64,000 bases of DNA from Planctellipticum variicoloris (GCF_030622045.1 NZ_CP130886.1:434001-498000), one strand, 5' to 3'; positions 26,207-34,412 are shown, counted from the stretch's first letter. A program made the numbers and translations. Notes: generated by a model not told the origin, from the sequence alone.

Positions 26207-27847
26207 ATGTCAGCATCTCTCGCAACCACATTCGCAGTTTTGCGGGACTCCGGCGCGCGCCAGGCTCAGGAGGTGTTAACTGCTGCGCTCAATGTCCCGT
26301 ACCCTGAGATTCAGGAACTGGCTGCGTCGGCACTGCTGCGTCGGCCGTCGGTGACCGGTCAGCTCGAGGTCCTTAAACGGTGCGAACACCTGCCGCAGGG
26401 GGTTCTGCCGCAGATCCGGTCCGCTGGACGTCGGCTGGAAGTTGCTTTTCGACAGGGGCTTCAACAGGGAAGTCCCGAGCTGGTCGAGCAACTGCTCTAC
26501 TGCATCCGGCTGGCCGATGCCGACGAGCACGTGGCGCCCGTGCTGTCCATCGTGAAGCAAACGCACCACCCGGGGCACCCCTCGGCGGTCGCCACGCTCA
26601 AGAGCCTGATCAACCGCCTGTATGACCAGTGGCAGTCGGAGCGAGATCTGGGGGATTCCGCCGCCCTGTCGCAGGTCGAGGGGCGCCGACTGCTGGTTCT
26701 CCAGGAGCTGGGAAAGGTGCTCAGTTCGGCGGACGAGATCGCTCACCCGGAGGTTGTGATTGAAGGTGTGTTGATCCTGGGACGGGCCGACGAAGCGCTG
26801 GTCCGACGGGTGCTGTGGAACTCGGCCGCCCCGGCGCGAGACATTGTGTCTCATCTGCTGATGAACTGCCGGCATCCGGGGGTGTTGTCGCTGATTTGCG
26901 ACTCCCTCAATTATGCGTATCCGCATCCCAAGGCTTTCGAGGCGATTCAGCGACGCGAAGACCCCGAGTTTATCGCCCATCTGCTGCGGTCGATTTCCGG
27001 GCGGCTGAACCGGCATCAGCAGGACAATCTGAAGCAGATTGAGTCGCTCGACTGGCTGCGGAACCCCGATGACACGCTGCCCACGGTTCCTCCGCAGATT
27101 CAGCCGGCCGTCTTGAAATTGCTGGCGGCGACGAAGACCCCGCCGAGTCTGCGCGGAGCGGTGGAACAGTGGATGCTCCGCTGCGGATCGCCCGAGGCGC
27201 GCAAGGAAGTGGCATCGTCCGGAAGCACGGTCGACGGCGAAATGGTCAGTCAGGTCGTCCAGGAGAGCCTCAACGATACGGACTCGGCCATCCAGGCCTG
27301 GGCCGTCGGCCAGCTTCGCAAGCACGCCGTTCCAGAGACGTTTGCGATCCTGGTGGACCGCCTCGACAGCCCCTATGCGGAGGTGCGTGATGCGGCTCGC
27401 GCGGAACTGTCGAGCTTTAACATTGACCGCGTTCTGCCCCTCTGTTCGTCGCTGGATGGCGAGACCGGATCCCGGGTGGGACAACTGCTGTTAAAAGTCG
27501 ATGAAACGGCGCTGCGGCGGCTCACCGCGGACCTGTCTCACCCCGTTCGACAGCGACGAATGAAAGCCCTGGTCGCAATTCGCACGCTGAACCTGGTGGA
27601 CCAGTTGCTGCCTGCGCTCCGTCAGTTGGCCGATGACCCCGACTACGTCCTCCGCCACAGCGTTGCCGAAACATTGAGTCGCAGCATGTCGGAAAGCGGC
27701 TGGCAGCTTCTCTCCAAGCTGACCCGGGACAGCCATCCGCGTGTTCGGGAAGTCGCGACGAACGGGCTCCTGCAGATCGTCGCGGAGCATCCCGAGGCGT
27801 CGCCGATCGATCAACCGGTCGGTTACGGAGCCGGATTCGAACTCTGA
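26207..27847 (+). CDS. Cytoplasmic HEAT-repeat protein
   Basis: A 546-residue helical repeat protein without signal peptide or membrane segment. HEAT-like units occur mainly in the second half: IQAWAVGQLRKHAVPETFAILV, VRDAARAELSSFNIDRVLPL, RQRRMKALVAIRTLNLVDQLLP and VLRHSVAETLSR. The first half is helical with weaker repeats. No catalytic motif is seen. It probably acts as a scaffold. A small membrane protein gene starts 21 bp after its stop codon, and the two are presumably one operon, which may tether the scaffold to the membrane; that is inference. The family is not known to have a named function. Confidence 0.75.
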   Translation: MSASLATTFAVLRDSGARQAQEVLTAALNVPYPEIQELAASALLRRPSVTGQLEVLKRCEHLPQGVLPQIRSAGRRLEVAFRQGLQQGSPELVEQLLYCIRLADADEHVAPVLSIVKQTHHPGHPSAVATLKSLINRLYDQWQSERDLGDSAALSQVEGRRLLVLQELGKVLSSADEIAHPEVVIEGVLILGRADEALVRRVLWNSAAPARDIVSHLLMNCRHPGVLSLICDSLNYAYPHPKAFEAIQRREDPEFIAHLLRSISGRLNRHQQDNLKQIESLDWLRNPDDTLPTVPPQIQPAVLKLLAATKTPPSLRGAVEQWMLRCGSPEARKEVASSGSTVDGEMVSQVVQESLNDTDSAIQAWAVGQLRKHAVPETFAILVDRLDSPYAEVRDAARAELSSFNIDRVLPLCSSLDGETGSRVGQLLLKVDETALRRLTADLSHPVRQRRMKALVAIRTLNLVDQLLPALRQLADDPDYVLRHSVAETLSRSMSESGWQLLSKLTRDSHPRVREVATNGLLQIVAEHPEASPIDQPVGYGAGFEL

Positions 27848-27868
27848 ATGGCAAAGGACTGAATCGCC

Positions 27869-28291
27869 ATGTCGTGGCTCACCCCGCTCCTTGCTGCTCC
27901 GAAGGTCAATCCGTTCGAAGTCGCCAGCGAATACATCAATCGACCGATCGGCGACCGGTTTGTCGGAGGATGGTGGTTCGCGGCGATCGGCGCCGTCGGC
28001 GTGCTGTGGCTGGCGATCTATACGGTTGACCGGCGGCGGCGACAGGCCGAGCAGGAGAAGCTTTCGCCTTCTTCGCTCTTTGAGCAGCTCAGCCAGGCGC
28101 ACGAGCTGACTGCCGAGGAGCAGGCGATGATGCGGAAGTTCGCCGGAACGGACGAGACCGAAGCGTGCAAGTTCTTCGTCGACCCGCGGCGGTGGCGCGG
28201 ACTGTCGACTCAGCCCGCCGATCGCCTGATGCTGGAGTCCATTCAGACGCGACTGTTCGGAGCGCTGGCGCTGCTGGAACGGGCCGGCTGA
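27869..28291 (+). CDS. Small single-span membrane protein
   Basis: A 140-residue protein with one clear membrane helix (WWFAAIGAVGVLWLAIYTV, about 36-54) followed by RRRR and a cytoplasmic tail that contains LFEQLSQAHELTAEEQAMMRKFA, a helix pair, and CKFFVDPRRW near 110. The tail stretch recurs in many planctomycetal proteins next to HEAT-repeat genes, but no function is known. It follows the HEAT gene by 21 bp with AAAGGA upstream of the start. After its stop the sequence GCCGGC-TGAAG-GCCGGC can fold into a hairpin, and the IS1380 element starts 42 bp later. Confidence 0.75.
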   Translation: MSWLTPLLAAPKVNPFEVASEYINRPIGDRFVGGWWFAAIGAVGVLWLAIYTVDRRRRQAEQEKLSPSSLFEQLSQAHELTAEEQAMMRKFAGTDETEACKFFVDPRRWRGLSTQPADRLMLESIQTRLFGALALLERAG

Positions 28292-28328
28292 AGGCCGGCA
28301 ACGGCCTCCTGCCGTGTGCGGCGGGCGA

Positions 28329-28332
28329 CTAG
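28329..28332. other. Target-site duplication CTAG, left
   Basis: CTAG immediately precedes the left end of the IS element and is repeated at 30011-30014 on the other side. Confidence 0.8.
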
Positions 28333-30010
28333 CCCGCATTATTCATCACCCGGTTCGTCGCAGCGGTCTGAGAGCAAGTGGCCGTTGAACGGTGATCTGC
28401 GCCGGGCGGTGCGCGGAAGGCCCCCCTCCCCGGGGACGTTGAATGGTGATGTCGGGTCCGTGGCGGCGCGACGGAGGAGGCCAGTCAGGAGGTGCGCGGC
28501 CAAGCCAGCACCGCCTGCGAGATCCGGCGGTACTCTTCCGCATACGGCCAGCTCGCGCTCAACTTCACGACCACCCGGCGGGCGCTGACCGTAATCTCCG
28601 CCGCCGCCTTGATCAGATGCTGACGCCATGTCGTAGCGAACCCCTCGCCCAGCGGATCCTCGCGACGACGACGATTGAACCAGCCTCGCCGCTGCCGGTC
28701 GGCGAACGCTTCCACCGGGATCTCTCCGCTCGGATCGATCGTGGGGAGCGGGCGCGCGGTCGCCCGCCGCAGACGCACGAGCAGGTTCAACGCCGCTGTG
28801 TGCAGGTGCAGCCGGAAGAAGTTTGCGAGGAAGCGGTGATCGCTGAGCCGATCCGCCGCCAGCTCCCGCTTCAGCTCCTTGTTCCGGTTCTCGCTCTCGC
28901 CCCGCTCGGCGTACTCGTCGTAAACGGCCGCCGGGTTGACGGTCCAGCCGGGCCGGTTGGTCGACACGGCCCGGCGGTTGGTCCCCTGTTCGTGGACTTC
29001 GCACTTGACGACGACCTGCCGCGGCTGCGGCCACGCATCGGCCTGGTACTCCAGCGCCAGGAACAGCCGCTGCTTTTCGCCGGTCTCGTCGAACTGCTGC
29101 TGGGCCTGCGCCAGCAGGGCGTCGCTGGCGGCTTTCAGGCGGGCATTCATCGCCAAGCCGAAGGTGTGCGTCAGCCCCAGTTCGGCGCAGACGTCGTACA
29201 TCAGCGGCACGCCGAAGCCGCTGTCGCCGCGGACGACGATCTCCACGTCCGGGAATCGCTCGCGGATGCGGCGGGCGAGATACCGCAGGTCGTCGTCCGC
29301 TCCGAGGAACGCCGCGCAGGTGCCGTGACGCAGCCCGACCAGCGCGACCGTGTCCGTCTCGGCGCAGGTGATGGCGATCGGCAGGTACTGGTACTGCTCG
29401 TAGTAGCCGTGAAAGGCGATCAACTGCTGCCGGCCGTGTGCGGGATCGTCGAAGGCGTCGATGTCGAGCGTGATGCGGGACGGGGGCGCGGCGAAGGCGT
29501 CGAGGAACTGATCGCACAGGACGTCCCGCAGACGTTTGAGGTCGGCGATCGTGACGGCGTTTTCGAACCGCGAGAGCGTCGGCTGGCTGGCCAGATCGCG
29601 CCCGTCCGGCTGGCGATCGCAGACCAGCTTGAAGGCGGGGTCGCTGCGCAGCGCATCGTGGTCGTTCTGGTCCTCGTAGTCGGCCAGGATGCCGTAGATC
29701 CGCTGCCGGACCAGCGACCGATTCGAATGCCGGACATCCCCGGTTCGGGCGTCGGTCAGCGCGTCGGCGAAGCGCTGCGTCAGACAAATCGCCTCATCGA
29801 ACTGGCGGATCGGCAAGAGCCCGGCGTCGCCGGTGAGCTGCGCCCGGGAGACTTCGATTTCGATCGGTTTTCGGGGGAGGAAATCGAGGACAAACGGCAG
29901 CACACCCTGTAAACTCATGCCCGGCCTCCTTGTGGCGTTGAAGTGCTGATCTGACAACACCTTCTACGCCGCGGGAGGCCTTTGCATTGGAGCGCCGTGA
30001 ATAATTCGGG
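28333..30010 (-). mobile_element. IS1380-family insertion sequence, complete
   Basis: 1678-bp element with terminal inverted repeats: the left end CCCGCATTATTCA (28333-28345) and the complement of the right end CCCGAATTATTCA (30010-29998) match at 12 of 13 positions. It is flanked by the 4-bp duplication CTAG. One intact transposase gene fills most of it on the minus strand. Length and duplication size fit IS1380. Three similar 16-17 nt words beginning GTTGAA sit inside the ends (28384, 28438, 29937) and may bind the transposase. The element looks recent and complete. Confidence 0.92.
28485..29918 (-). CDS. IS1380-family transposase
   Basis: DDE transposase of 477 residues from the ATG at 29918, which has AAGGAGG 6 nt upstream. 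Catalytic residues can be placed at Asp154 in LDIDAFDDPAHG, Asp232 in VVRGDSGFGVP and Glu341 or 343 in YAERGESENRNKELK; the last motif is typical of IS1380. N-terminal residues MSLQGVLPFVLDFLP form the DNA-binding start. No frameshift or stop interrupts it, so the element may be active. It cuts and joins the IS ends. Confidence 0.95.
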   Translation of the reverse strand: MSLQGVLPFVLDFLPRKPIEIEVSRAQLTGDAGLLPIRQFDEAICLTQRFADALTDARTGDVRHSNRSLVRQRIYGILADYEDQNDHDALRSDPAFKLVCDRQPDGRDLASQPTLSRFENAVTIADLKRLRDVLCDQFLDAFAAPPSRITLDIDAFDDPAHGRQQLIAFHGYYEQYQYLPIAITCAETDTVALVGLRHGTCAAFLGADDDLRYLARRIRERFPDVEIVVRGDSGFGVPLMYDVCAELGLTHTFGLAMNARLKAASDALLAQAQQQFDETGEKQRLFLALEYQADAWPQPRQVVVKCEVHEQGTNRRAVSTNRPGWTVNPAAVYDEYAERGESENRNKELKRELAADRLSDHRFLANFFRLHLHTAALNLLVRLRRATARPLPTIDPSGEIPVEAFADRQRRGWFNRRRREDPLGEGFATTWRQHLIKAAAEITVSARRVVVKLSASWPYAEEYRRISQAVLAWPRTS

Positions 30011-30014
30011 CTAG
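30011..30014. other. Target-site duplication CTAG, right
   Basis: Second copy of CTAG. On the minus strand its TAG is the stop codon of the gene at 30011-30280. Confidence 0.8.
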
Positions 30015-30280
30015 AGCGTCCCCTGGAAGCCCATCACCTGGAAGCGGGCCAGTTCGAGCGTGCTGGTCAGCTTCACCGCTGCGATGGAATCGTAGGTGAG
30101 CATCACCTTCCGGGCGCCGTAGCTGTCCGGAACATCGCGGTCGACCAGCAGAATGGAGCCGGAGATCATGAAATCCCGGAACGGCACCGACTCGCCAAAG
30201 CTGGTGACGATCATCCCGGCCCGCGGGATTGAGGCCGGCCAGTTTTCGAACAGGTTGCGCCAGCCGTCTGCGGAATTCAT
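30011..30280 (-). CDS. Small conserved protein of unknown function
   Basis: An 89-residue protein without membrane segment. The stretch PRAGMIVTSFGESVPFRDFMISGSILLVDRDVPDSYGARKVMLTYDSIAAVKLT has the look of a conserved beta-rich domain seen in many planctomycetes, but I know of no assigned function. Its stop codon lies in the duplicated CTAG beside the IS1380 element, so the insertion did not shorten the protein. The ATG lies 48 bp downstream of the tRNA-Glu terminator region on the same strand. Before the insertion it converged closely with the membrane-protein gene at 27869. Confidence 0.7.
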   Translation of the reverse strand: MNSADGWRNLFENWPASIPRAGMIVTSFGESVPFRDFMISGSILLVDRDVPDSYGARKVMLTYDSIAAVKLTSTLELARFQVMGFQGTL

Positions 30281-30327
30281 GGCAGTGTCTCGAAGGGCCG
30301 GTCGACGAAATGAGATTCTAGAAACAA

Positions 30328-30365
30328 CATTGGCTCGGGCCGTCTGCAGACAGCCCGAGCCAATG
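30328..30365 (-). terminator. Terminator hairpin after tRNA-Glu
   Basis: Arms CATTGGCTCGGGC (30328-30340) and GCCCGAGCCAATG (30353-30365) pair perfectly; the loop contains a further palindrome GTCTGCAGAC. On the minus strand the stem, which touches the 3' end of the tRNA, is followed by TTGTTTC. Confidence 0.85.
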
Positions 30366-30436
30366 ACCCCAAGGGGAGTCGAACCCCTGTTCTCGGACTG
30401 AAAATCCGATGTCCTAGGCCTCTAGACGATGGGGCC
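30364..30436 (-). tRNA. tRNA-Glu (anticodon TTC)
   Basis: The minus strand gives a 73-nt cloverleaf beginning GGCCCCATCGTCTAGAGG. The anticodon arm is TCGGA-TTTTCAG-TCCGA with anticodon TTC, and the T arm contains GGTTCGACTCC. The acceptor pairs GGCCCCA with TGGGGTC plus discriminator A; CCA is not encoded. Promoter at 30449-30476, terminator just after. Confidence 0.97.
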
Positions 30437-30448
30437 GGAAGACGCGAG

Positions 30449-30476
30449 AGTATATCGGTTCCGGAGGAAACGGCAA
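30449..30476 (-). promoter_or_regulatory. Sigma-70-type promoter of tRNA-Glu
   Basis: On the minus strand TTGCCG (30476-30471) and TATACT (30454-30449) are separated by 16 nt. The -10 box ends 12 nt before the mature tRNA. Confidence 0.7.
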
Positions 30477-30574
30477 GCAAGCCAAATCTCAGGAATCGAC
30501 ATTTGCTGGAAAAACGCGAAAGTCATCTCGGCCAAATTCTGGGAGATGAGCGTAACAACACTCTCAAACGGGTG

Positions 30575-30796
30575 TTACGTCGAAAGTTCTTCGTGGTTCT
30601 GGGATTCGGAGCCAGGCAGGTGGGACTGGATTTCGCCGGCCTGAATGGCTGCGTGCACCTCGCTCCGATGAATCGGAACTTCCCGCGGGGCTTCAATTCC
30701 GAGACGGACTTTGTCGCCACGGATCTCAATGATCGTGATGACAATGGCGTCGTCCACCACGATGCTCTCGTTCTTCTTGCGCGACAGCACCAGCAT
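30575..30796 (-). CDS. csrA: Carbon storage regulator CsrA
   Basis: A 73-residue RNA-binding dimer that represses or stabilises mRNAs by binding GGA motifs near ribosome sites. [14 protein letters not shown] at the start, [18 protein letters not shown] and [14 protein letters not shown] are all family signatures; the final 12 residues are a variable tail. Start is the ATG at 30796 with GGAG 9 nt upstream; the longer open frame is not conserved. It has its own promoter about 200 bp upstream and a structured leader (see 30797-31022). A 7-bp hairpin (CGTAACA/TGTTACG, 30551-30579) overlaps the stop codon and may be its terminator. No FliW gene lies nearby. Confidence 0.95.
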   Translation of the reverse strand: MLVLSRKKNESIVVDDAIVITIIEIRGDKVRLGIEAPREVPIHRSEVHAAIQAGEIQSHLPGSESQNHEELST

Positions 30797-31318
30797 GATT
30801 CTGCACTCCCATAGCAGCCGACCTGGGAGAGCAAGCGAATTCACGGGGAGTGAATTCCCGCTGCCGCCGATTTCCCCGGCTGCAGCCGCTGCGCTCTGCG
30901 CGGACACAATCCCCGTCCGCAGGAGCGCAGGTTGCCAACCCTGAGAGCGACCGGACCCGGTCCGGACCCTCTCCTACTTCCTGACACTTCAGGATTGTAG
31001 AGGTTACAAAAATCGCGGTCAATACGAGAATCTGCTCAAGTTGCGCAATGGCGACCCGAGTTCCCGGAGCGATTTCAGGACTGGCGTGAAGCGAGAATCA
31101 GGCGCAGATATGGCGCCTGCAGGAAAAATGCGGGTCGCAATAGCCATTTCCGGTAGAAACCCGGGGGATGGCAGGCGGTTTCGGGAGCAGAGGTCGTCCT
31201 GCTCCGCGGATTCGCCCCGAGGATCCAGAGGGAGCCCGAGCGACGGCGACGGACAACTCCGTCACCGTCCCACGGCGCCGTTCATGAGGCACTGACGAGT
31301 CCAGCAGGACGGTCTGGT
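30797..31318. other. csrA leader and upstream gap
   Basis: About 520 bp without supported coding. The part nearest csrA forms its leader, with hairpins GAATTCAC/GTGAATTC (30837-30857), GGTTG/CAACC (30931-30941) and CCGGAC/GTCCGG (30951-30965). The rest, up to the HU gene, shows no clear feature. Confidence 0.65.
30994..31022 (-). promoter_or_regulatory. Sigma-70-type promoter of csrA
   Basis: On the minus strand TTGACC (31022-31017), a 17-nt spacer and TACAAT (30999-30994). Both boxes are one change from consensus. Transcription would start near 30987, giving a leader of about 190 nt before csrA. Confidence 0.8.
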
Positions 31319-31639
31319 TCAGACCATGTCCTTCATGCTCTTCAGCGGACGGATCTTGACGACGTTCTTGGCCGGCTTGGCGGCGACCTTCATCATCTCG
31401 CCCGGCTTGAACGGGTTCGCTCGCATGCCGCCTTTGGTGGCCGGCTTGCGGACGACGGTGATCTTCATCAGGCCTGGCAGGGCGAATACGCCTGGGCCCT
31501 TCTTGCCGAGATTCTTCGCAATCAGCCCCGACAATTCGGTGAGAATGCTGGCCACGTCCTTCCGGGCCAGACCCGTGCTCTCGGCGAGCGCGTTCAACAC
31601 TTCGGACTTCGACAACGGCTTGGGGGACTTCTCAACCAT
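31319..31639 (-). CDS. HU-family DNA-binding protein
   Basis: Histone-like protein of 106 residues from the ATG at 31639 (AGGAG 7 nt upstream). PLSKSEVLNALAESTGLARKDVASILTEL is the helical dimerisation half, and GPGVFALPGLMKITVVRKPATKGGMRANPFKPGEMM is the arm, though the arm is unusual: it has MRANPFKPGE in place of the standard R-N-P-x-T-G and a longer Lys/Pro-rich end (KVAAKPAKNVVKIRPLK). This variant HU is common in planctomycetes. It should bend or compact DNA in the nucleoid. A promoter lies at 31736-31764. Confidence 0.9.
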   Translation of the reverse strand: MVEKSPKPLSKSEVLNALAESTGLARKDVASILTELSGLIAKNLGKKGPGVFALPGLMKITVVRKPATKGGMRANPFKPGEMMKVAAKPAKNVVKIRPLKSMKDMV

Positions 31640-32129
31640 TCCGGACTCCTGCTGGCGACGTTCCTGTCTCTCTGACATCCCTGACGAATGCGACTGCCAT
31701 GTCTCGTGAGGCGTCGTGCATCCTCATTGGCGGGTAGTTAACTGCGGCGAAATTCGAAAGTCAATGACATGAACCCCAGTTTTCTGCAGGTTTTTCCGGG
31801 ATTTTCCGCGAGTCGCAGCCAGTTCCGCCGTCAAATCCCGCAGTTTCTTGAGGCGACGCCGTCGGAATCCCATGAGAAACCGGCTCATTCGTCGCACTTT
31901 GGCGAGCCTGGCAAGTCATTCCACAGACCCGGCGAGCGACTTCGTCCTTTTCGCATGATTCGCACGTTTCCTGCGTGAAAAACGGTCGATGGCGCTCCAC
32001 ATCCGATTGCGTCCGGCAACCGATTGCGTTATCCCTTCAAGGGCGTGCTGACGATGACCGGGGACGTCATCCCCGCGGCCACCGCAATCGGGACGGGATC
32101 CATCGGGCTTTGCAGCAAGGCGGGACAGC
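31640..32129. other. Divergent gap between HU and FHA genes
   Basis: About 490 bp. It carries the HU promoter; a clear promoter for the FHA gene was not found. No gene is supported. Confidence 0.6.
31736..31764 (-). promoter_or_regulatory. Likely promoter of the HU gene
   Basis: On the minus strand TTGACT (31764-31759), 17-nt spacer, TTAACT (31741-31736). The -35 box is good, the -10 box weaker. The leader would be about 90 nt. Confidence 0.55.
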
Positions 32130-32675
32130 ATGGCGGAACTGGTCATTCAGACGGGAAAACTGGCCGGCAAGAAACTCGTGCTGCCGCCGGATAAGGAGCT
32201 GGTGGTCGGACGCGGCGAAGAATGCCAGGTTCGCTTACCCTCATCGCTGGTCAGTCGACGCCACTGCCGGCTGGTTCACACGACCGAGGGCATTCTTGTC
32301 GAAGATCTCGGCAGCCAGAACGGCACTCTGATCAATGACGTTCCGATTGCTCAACCGACGATTCTCAAGCCCGGCGATCTACTGCGAATCGGGGCCATGA
32401 TTTTCGCCGTCCCCAGCGCCCCACGCCCGAAAAAGGTTGTGTCGGAGCTCGTTCAGGACGCCTCCGACGCCGATATTGCCGCCTGGCTCGACGACGCGGG
32501 CGGTCCGGCGGCAGGCGATACCGCCGAGATCGGCCCCGCGATGGCCAATGCCATCCGCGATGCGATTGACGAAGTCAGCAAGGTGCAGACGACGCCGGTG
32601 CGGGTCGATCCCGTCAAAGCTCAGGTCAGCGAGATTATCCGTCGGCATTGGGCTGAGCGCCGCCGCAAGGCATAA
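32130..32675 (+). CDS. FHA-domain protein
   Basis: A 181-residue cytoplasmic protein. Residues 1-95 form a forkhead-associated domain, which binds phosphothreonine peptides: GRG at 27-29, SRRH at 42-45 and QNGT at 63-66 are the canonical binding residues. The C-terminal half (about 100-181) is helical and acidic with AAWLDDAGGPAAGD and ends in a basic segment. It presumably reads signals from Ser/Thr kinases, which are numerous in planctomycetes; one is encoded at 47166 in this window but is not adjacent. rsmD follows 45 bp downstream, probably in the same operon. Confidence 0.9.
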   Translation: MAELVIQTGKLAGKKLVLPPDKELVVGRGEECQVRLPSSLVSRRHCRLVHTTEGILVEDLGSQNGTLINDVPIAQPTILKPGDLLRIGAMIFAVPSAPRPKKVVSELVQDASDADIAAWLDDAGGPAAGDTAEIGPAMANAIRDAIDEVSKVQTTPVRVDPVKAQVSEIIRRHWAERRRKA

Positions 32676-32720
32676 TCTCCAGGAGTTCCTGAGCAACTCC
32701 TGCGCAAACGGTGGCATTAC

Positions 32721-33362
32721 ATGCGGATCATCGCCGGCAAGTTTCGGCATCGCAAACTCCTGACCAGTCCCGGACAGACCACTCGCCCCATCATCGATCG
32801 CGCGAAAGTCCGGCTGTTCGATCTGATCCGGCACGAGCTGCCCGGCGCCCGCGTCCTGGACGTCTTCGCCGGGACCGGCACCCTGGGGATCGAATCCCTC
32901 AGCCGCGGCGCGAAGAGCGCCGTGTTCTGCGAAGCCGATCATCGCGCCCACGAGCTCCTCCGCAAGAACGCCGAGATTCTGAAAGTCACGGACGACGTCC
33001 TCTGCTGGAGGGTCGACGTCCTCCGCTGCTCGTTCCGGCCGAAGGGGACTGGCGACTGGACGCCGTATCGAGCCGTCTTCTTCGATCCGCCGTACAAGAT
33101 GGCGGACGACCTGAAGCCCGGGACGCCAATCTTTCGTTGCCTCGAACGACTGGCTCGACCGGATACGACGACCGACAACGCACTCCTGGTGATCCGGACT
33201 CCGCTGCAATGCGAGCCCGCGTTCCCGCCGGCATGGTCAACCGAAATGGTCTTCGAAGTCGCCAGTATGCGGATCTTTCTGTTGCGTAAGAACGCCGACG
33301 CCGGCCCGGTAGAAACTGGCGAAGTCGCCGACGAAGAGTCGGATGAAGTCGCGGGCGACTAA
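32721..33362 (+). CDS. rsmD: 16S rRNA (guanine-966-N2)-methyltransferase
   Basis: SAM-dependent rRNA methyltransferase, 213 residues. The family start MRIIAGKFRHRKL, the TRPIIDRAKVRLFDLI segment, the SAM motif DVFAGTGTLGIESLSRGA (47-64) and the catalytic motif DPPY (122-125) identify RsmD. The C-terminal 20 residues form an acidic tail (GEVADEESDEVAGD) longer than usual. It is the second gene after the FHA protein. Its stop codon overlaps by 4 bp with the stop of the convergent epimerase gene. Confidence 0.95.
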   Translation: MRIIAGKFRHRKLLTSPGQTTRPIIDRAKVRLFDLIRHELPGARVLDVFAGTGTLGIESLSRGAKSAVFCEADHRAHELLRKNAEILKVTDDVLCWRVDVLRCSFRPKGTGDWTPYRAVFFDPPYKMADDLKPGTPIFRCLERLARPDTTTDNALLVIRTPLQCEPAFPPAWSTEMVFEVASMRIFLLRKNADAGPVETGEVADEESDEVAGD

Positions 33363-34363
33363 CCCGGTTCGCCGGAAGTCCGCTGCAGCCAGTCCCGCAA
33401 CCGCCGCAGCCCTTCCTCCACGCCGACCTCGGGCCGATAACCTAGGTCCCGCTTCGCGGCGGAGATGTTGTACCAGTGGGCCGTCGAAAGCTGCCGGGCC
33501 ACGAACCGCGTCATCGGCGGCTCGTCCCGGCAGCCCAATGCCGCGTACAGACCTTCCAGAAGGGCGCCCGCGGCATACGCCGCCCCGGCGGAAATTGATC
33601 GCTTCACGGGAGGGAGCCCGCCGCAGGCGAGCATGCGGTCGATCAGCTTCCAGAGCGGGACGGGCTCGTCGTTGGTGATAAAGTATGCCTTGCCGCAAAC
33701 GGGCGACCCGGGCCGCAACCGCTCGGCCGCCAGCAGATGGGCCTGCGCGGCGTTGTCGACGTAGACCGTATCAACCAGATTGTCTCCTCTCCCCACGCGC
33801 CGCAGTCGGCCGGTTCTCGCCCGCTCCAGCAGCCGGGGGACCAGGTGATTGTCGCCAGGCCCCCAGATCAGGTGCGGCCGGAGCGCCACTGTCGCCAGAC
33901 CCGGCCCGTTCGCCGCCAGCACCGCCTGCTCGGCGATCGCTTTCGTCCGCGGGTAGTGCGCTAGATAACGCTTCGGGTACGGCGTCGATTCATCGATCCC
34001 CGCTTCATCCCTGCCGCCGTAAACCACGCTGGGCGAACTGGTATAGATCAGTCGGGGAATTTGCAGAGCCCGGCAGGCGGCCAGCACGTTCTCCGTGCCG
34101 GTCACGTTCGCCCGGTGAAATTCCGCCGCCGATCCCCAGACCCCTGCTTTGGCCGCCGTATGGAACACGATGTCGCAGCCGTGCGCCGCTTCCATCACGA
34201 CGGTCGGATCCGCGATGTCTCCCCGGCGGCATTCGACGCCGATTCCCGCCAGCTCCGGCGCCGGACTCCGCTGCACAATGCGAACCTCATACCCGACCGC
34301 TTGCAGCCTGCGACTGATCGCACTTCCCAGGAATCCTCCGCCCCCTGTCACCAGCGCCCGCAT
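33359..34363 (-). CDS. NAD-dependent epimerase/dehydratase, 3beta-HSD/OleD-like
   Basis: Extended short-chain dehydrogenase of 334 residues. TGGGGFLG (6-13) binds NAD(P), Ser109/110 with Tyr137 and Lys141 (YPRTK) form the catalytic set. Segments NVTGTENVLAACR and LRPHLIWGPGDNHLVPRLLERA resemble 3beta-hydroxysteroid dehydrogenases and OleD, which acts in long-chain olefin synthesis; the oleA, oleB and oleC genes are not in this window. The substrate is thus open (sugar nucleotide, sterol-like or beta-ketoacid). It may be cotranscribed with nothing else: the gene upstream on the same strand starts 49 bp beyond but encodes an unrelated enzyme. Confidence 0.85.
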   Translation of the reverse strand: MRALVTGGGGFLGSAISRRLQAVGYEVRIVQRSPAPELAGIGVECRRGDIADPTVVMEAAHGCDIVFHTAAKAGVWGSAAEFHRANVTGTENVLAACRALQIPRLIYTSSPSVVYGGRDEAGIDESTPYPKRYLAHYPRTKAIAEQAVLAANGPGLATVALRPHLIWGPGDNHLVPRLLERARTGRLRRVGRGDNLVDTVYVDNAAQAHLLAAERLRPGSPVCGKAYFITNDEPVPLWKLIDRMLACGGLPPVKRSISAGAAYAAGALLEGLYAALGCRDEPPMTRFVARQLSTAHWYNISAAKRDLGYRPEVGVEEGLRRLRDWLQRTSGEPG

Positions 34364-34412
34364 GCCGACACTTTCCTCAGACCCAGAATCTGATTCGATC
34401 CGCCGAGGCCCT

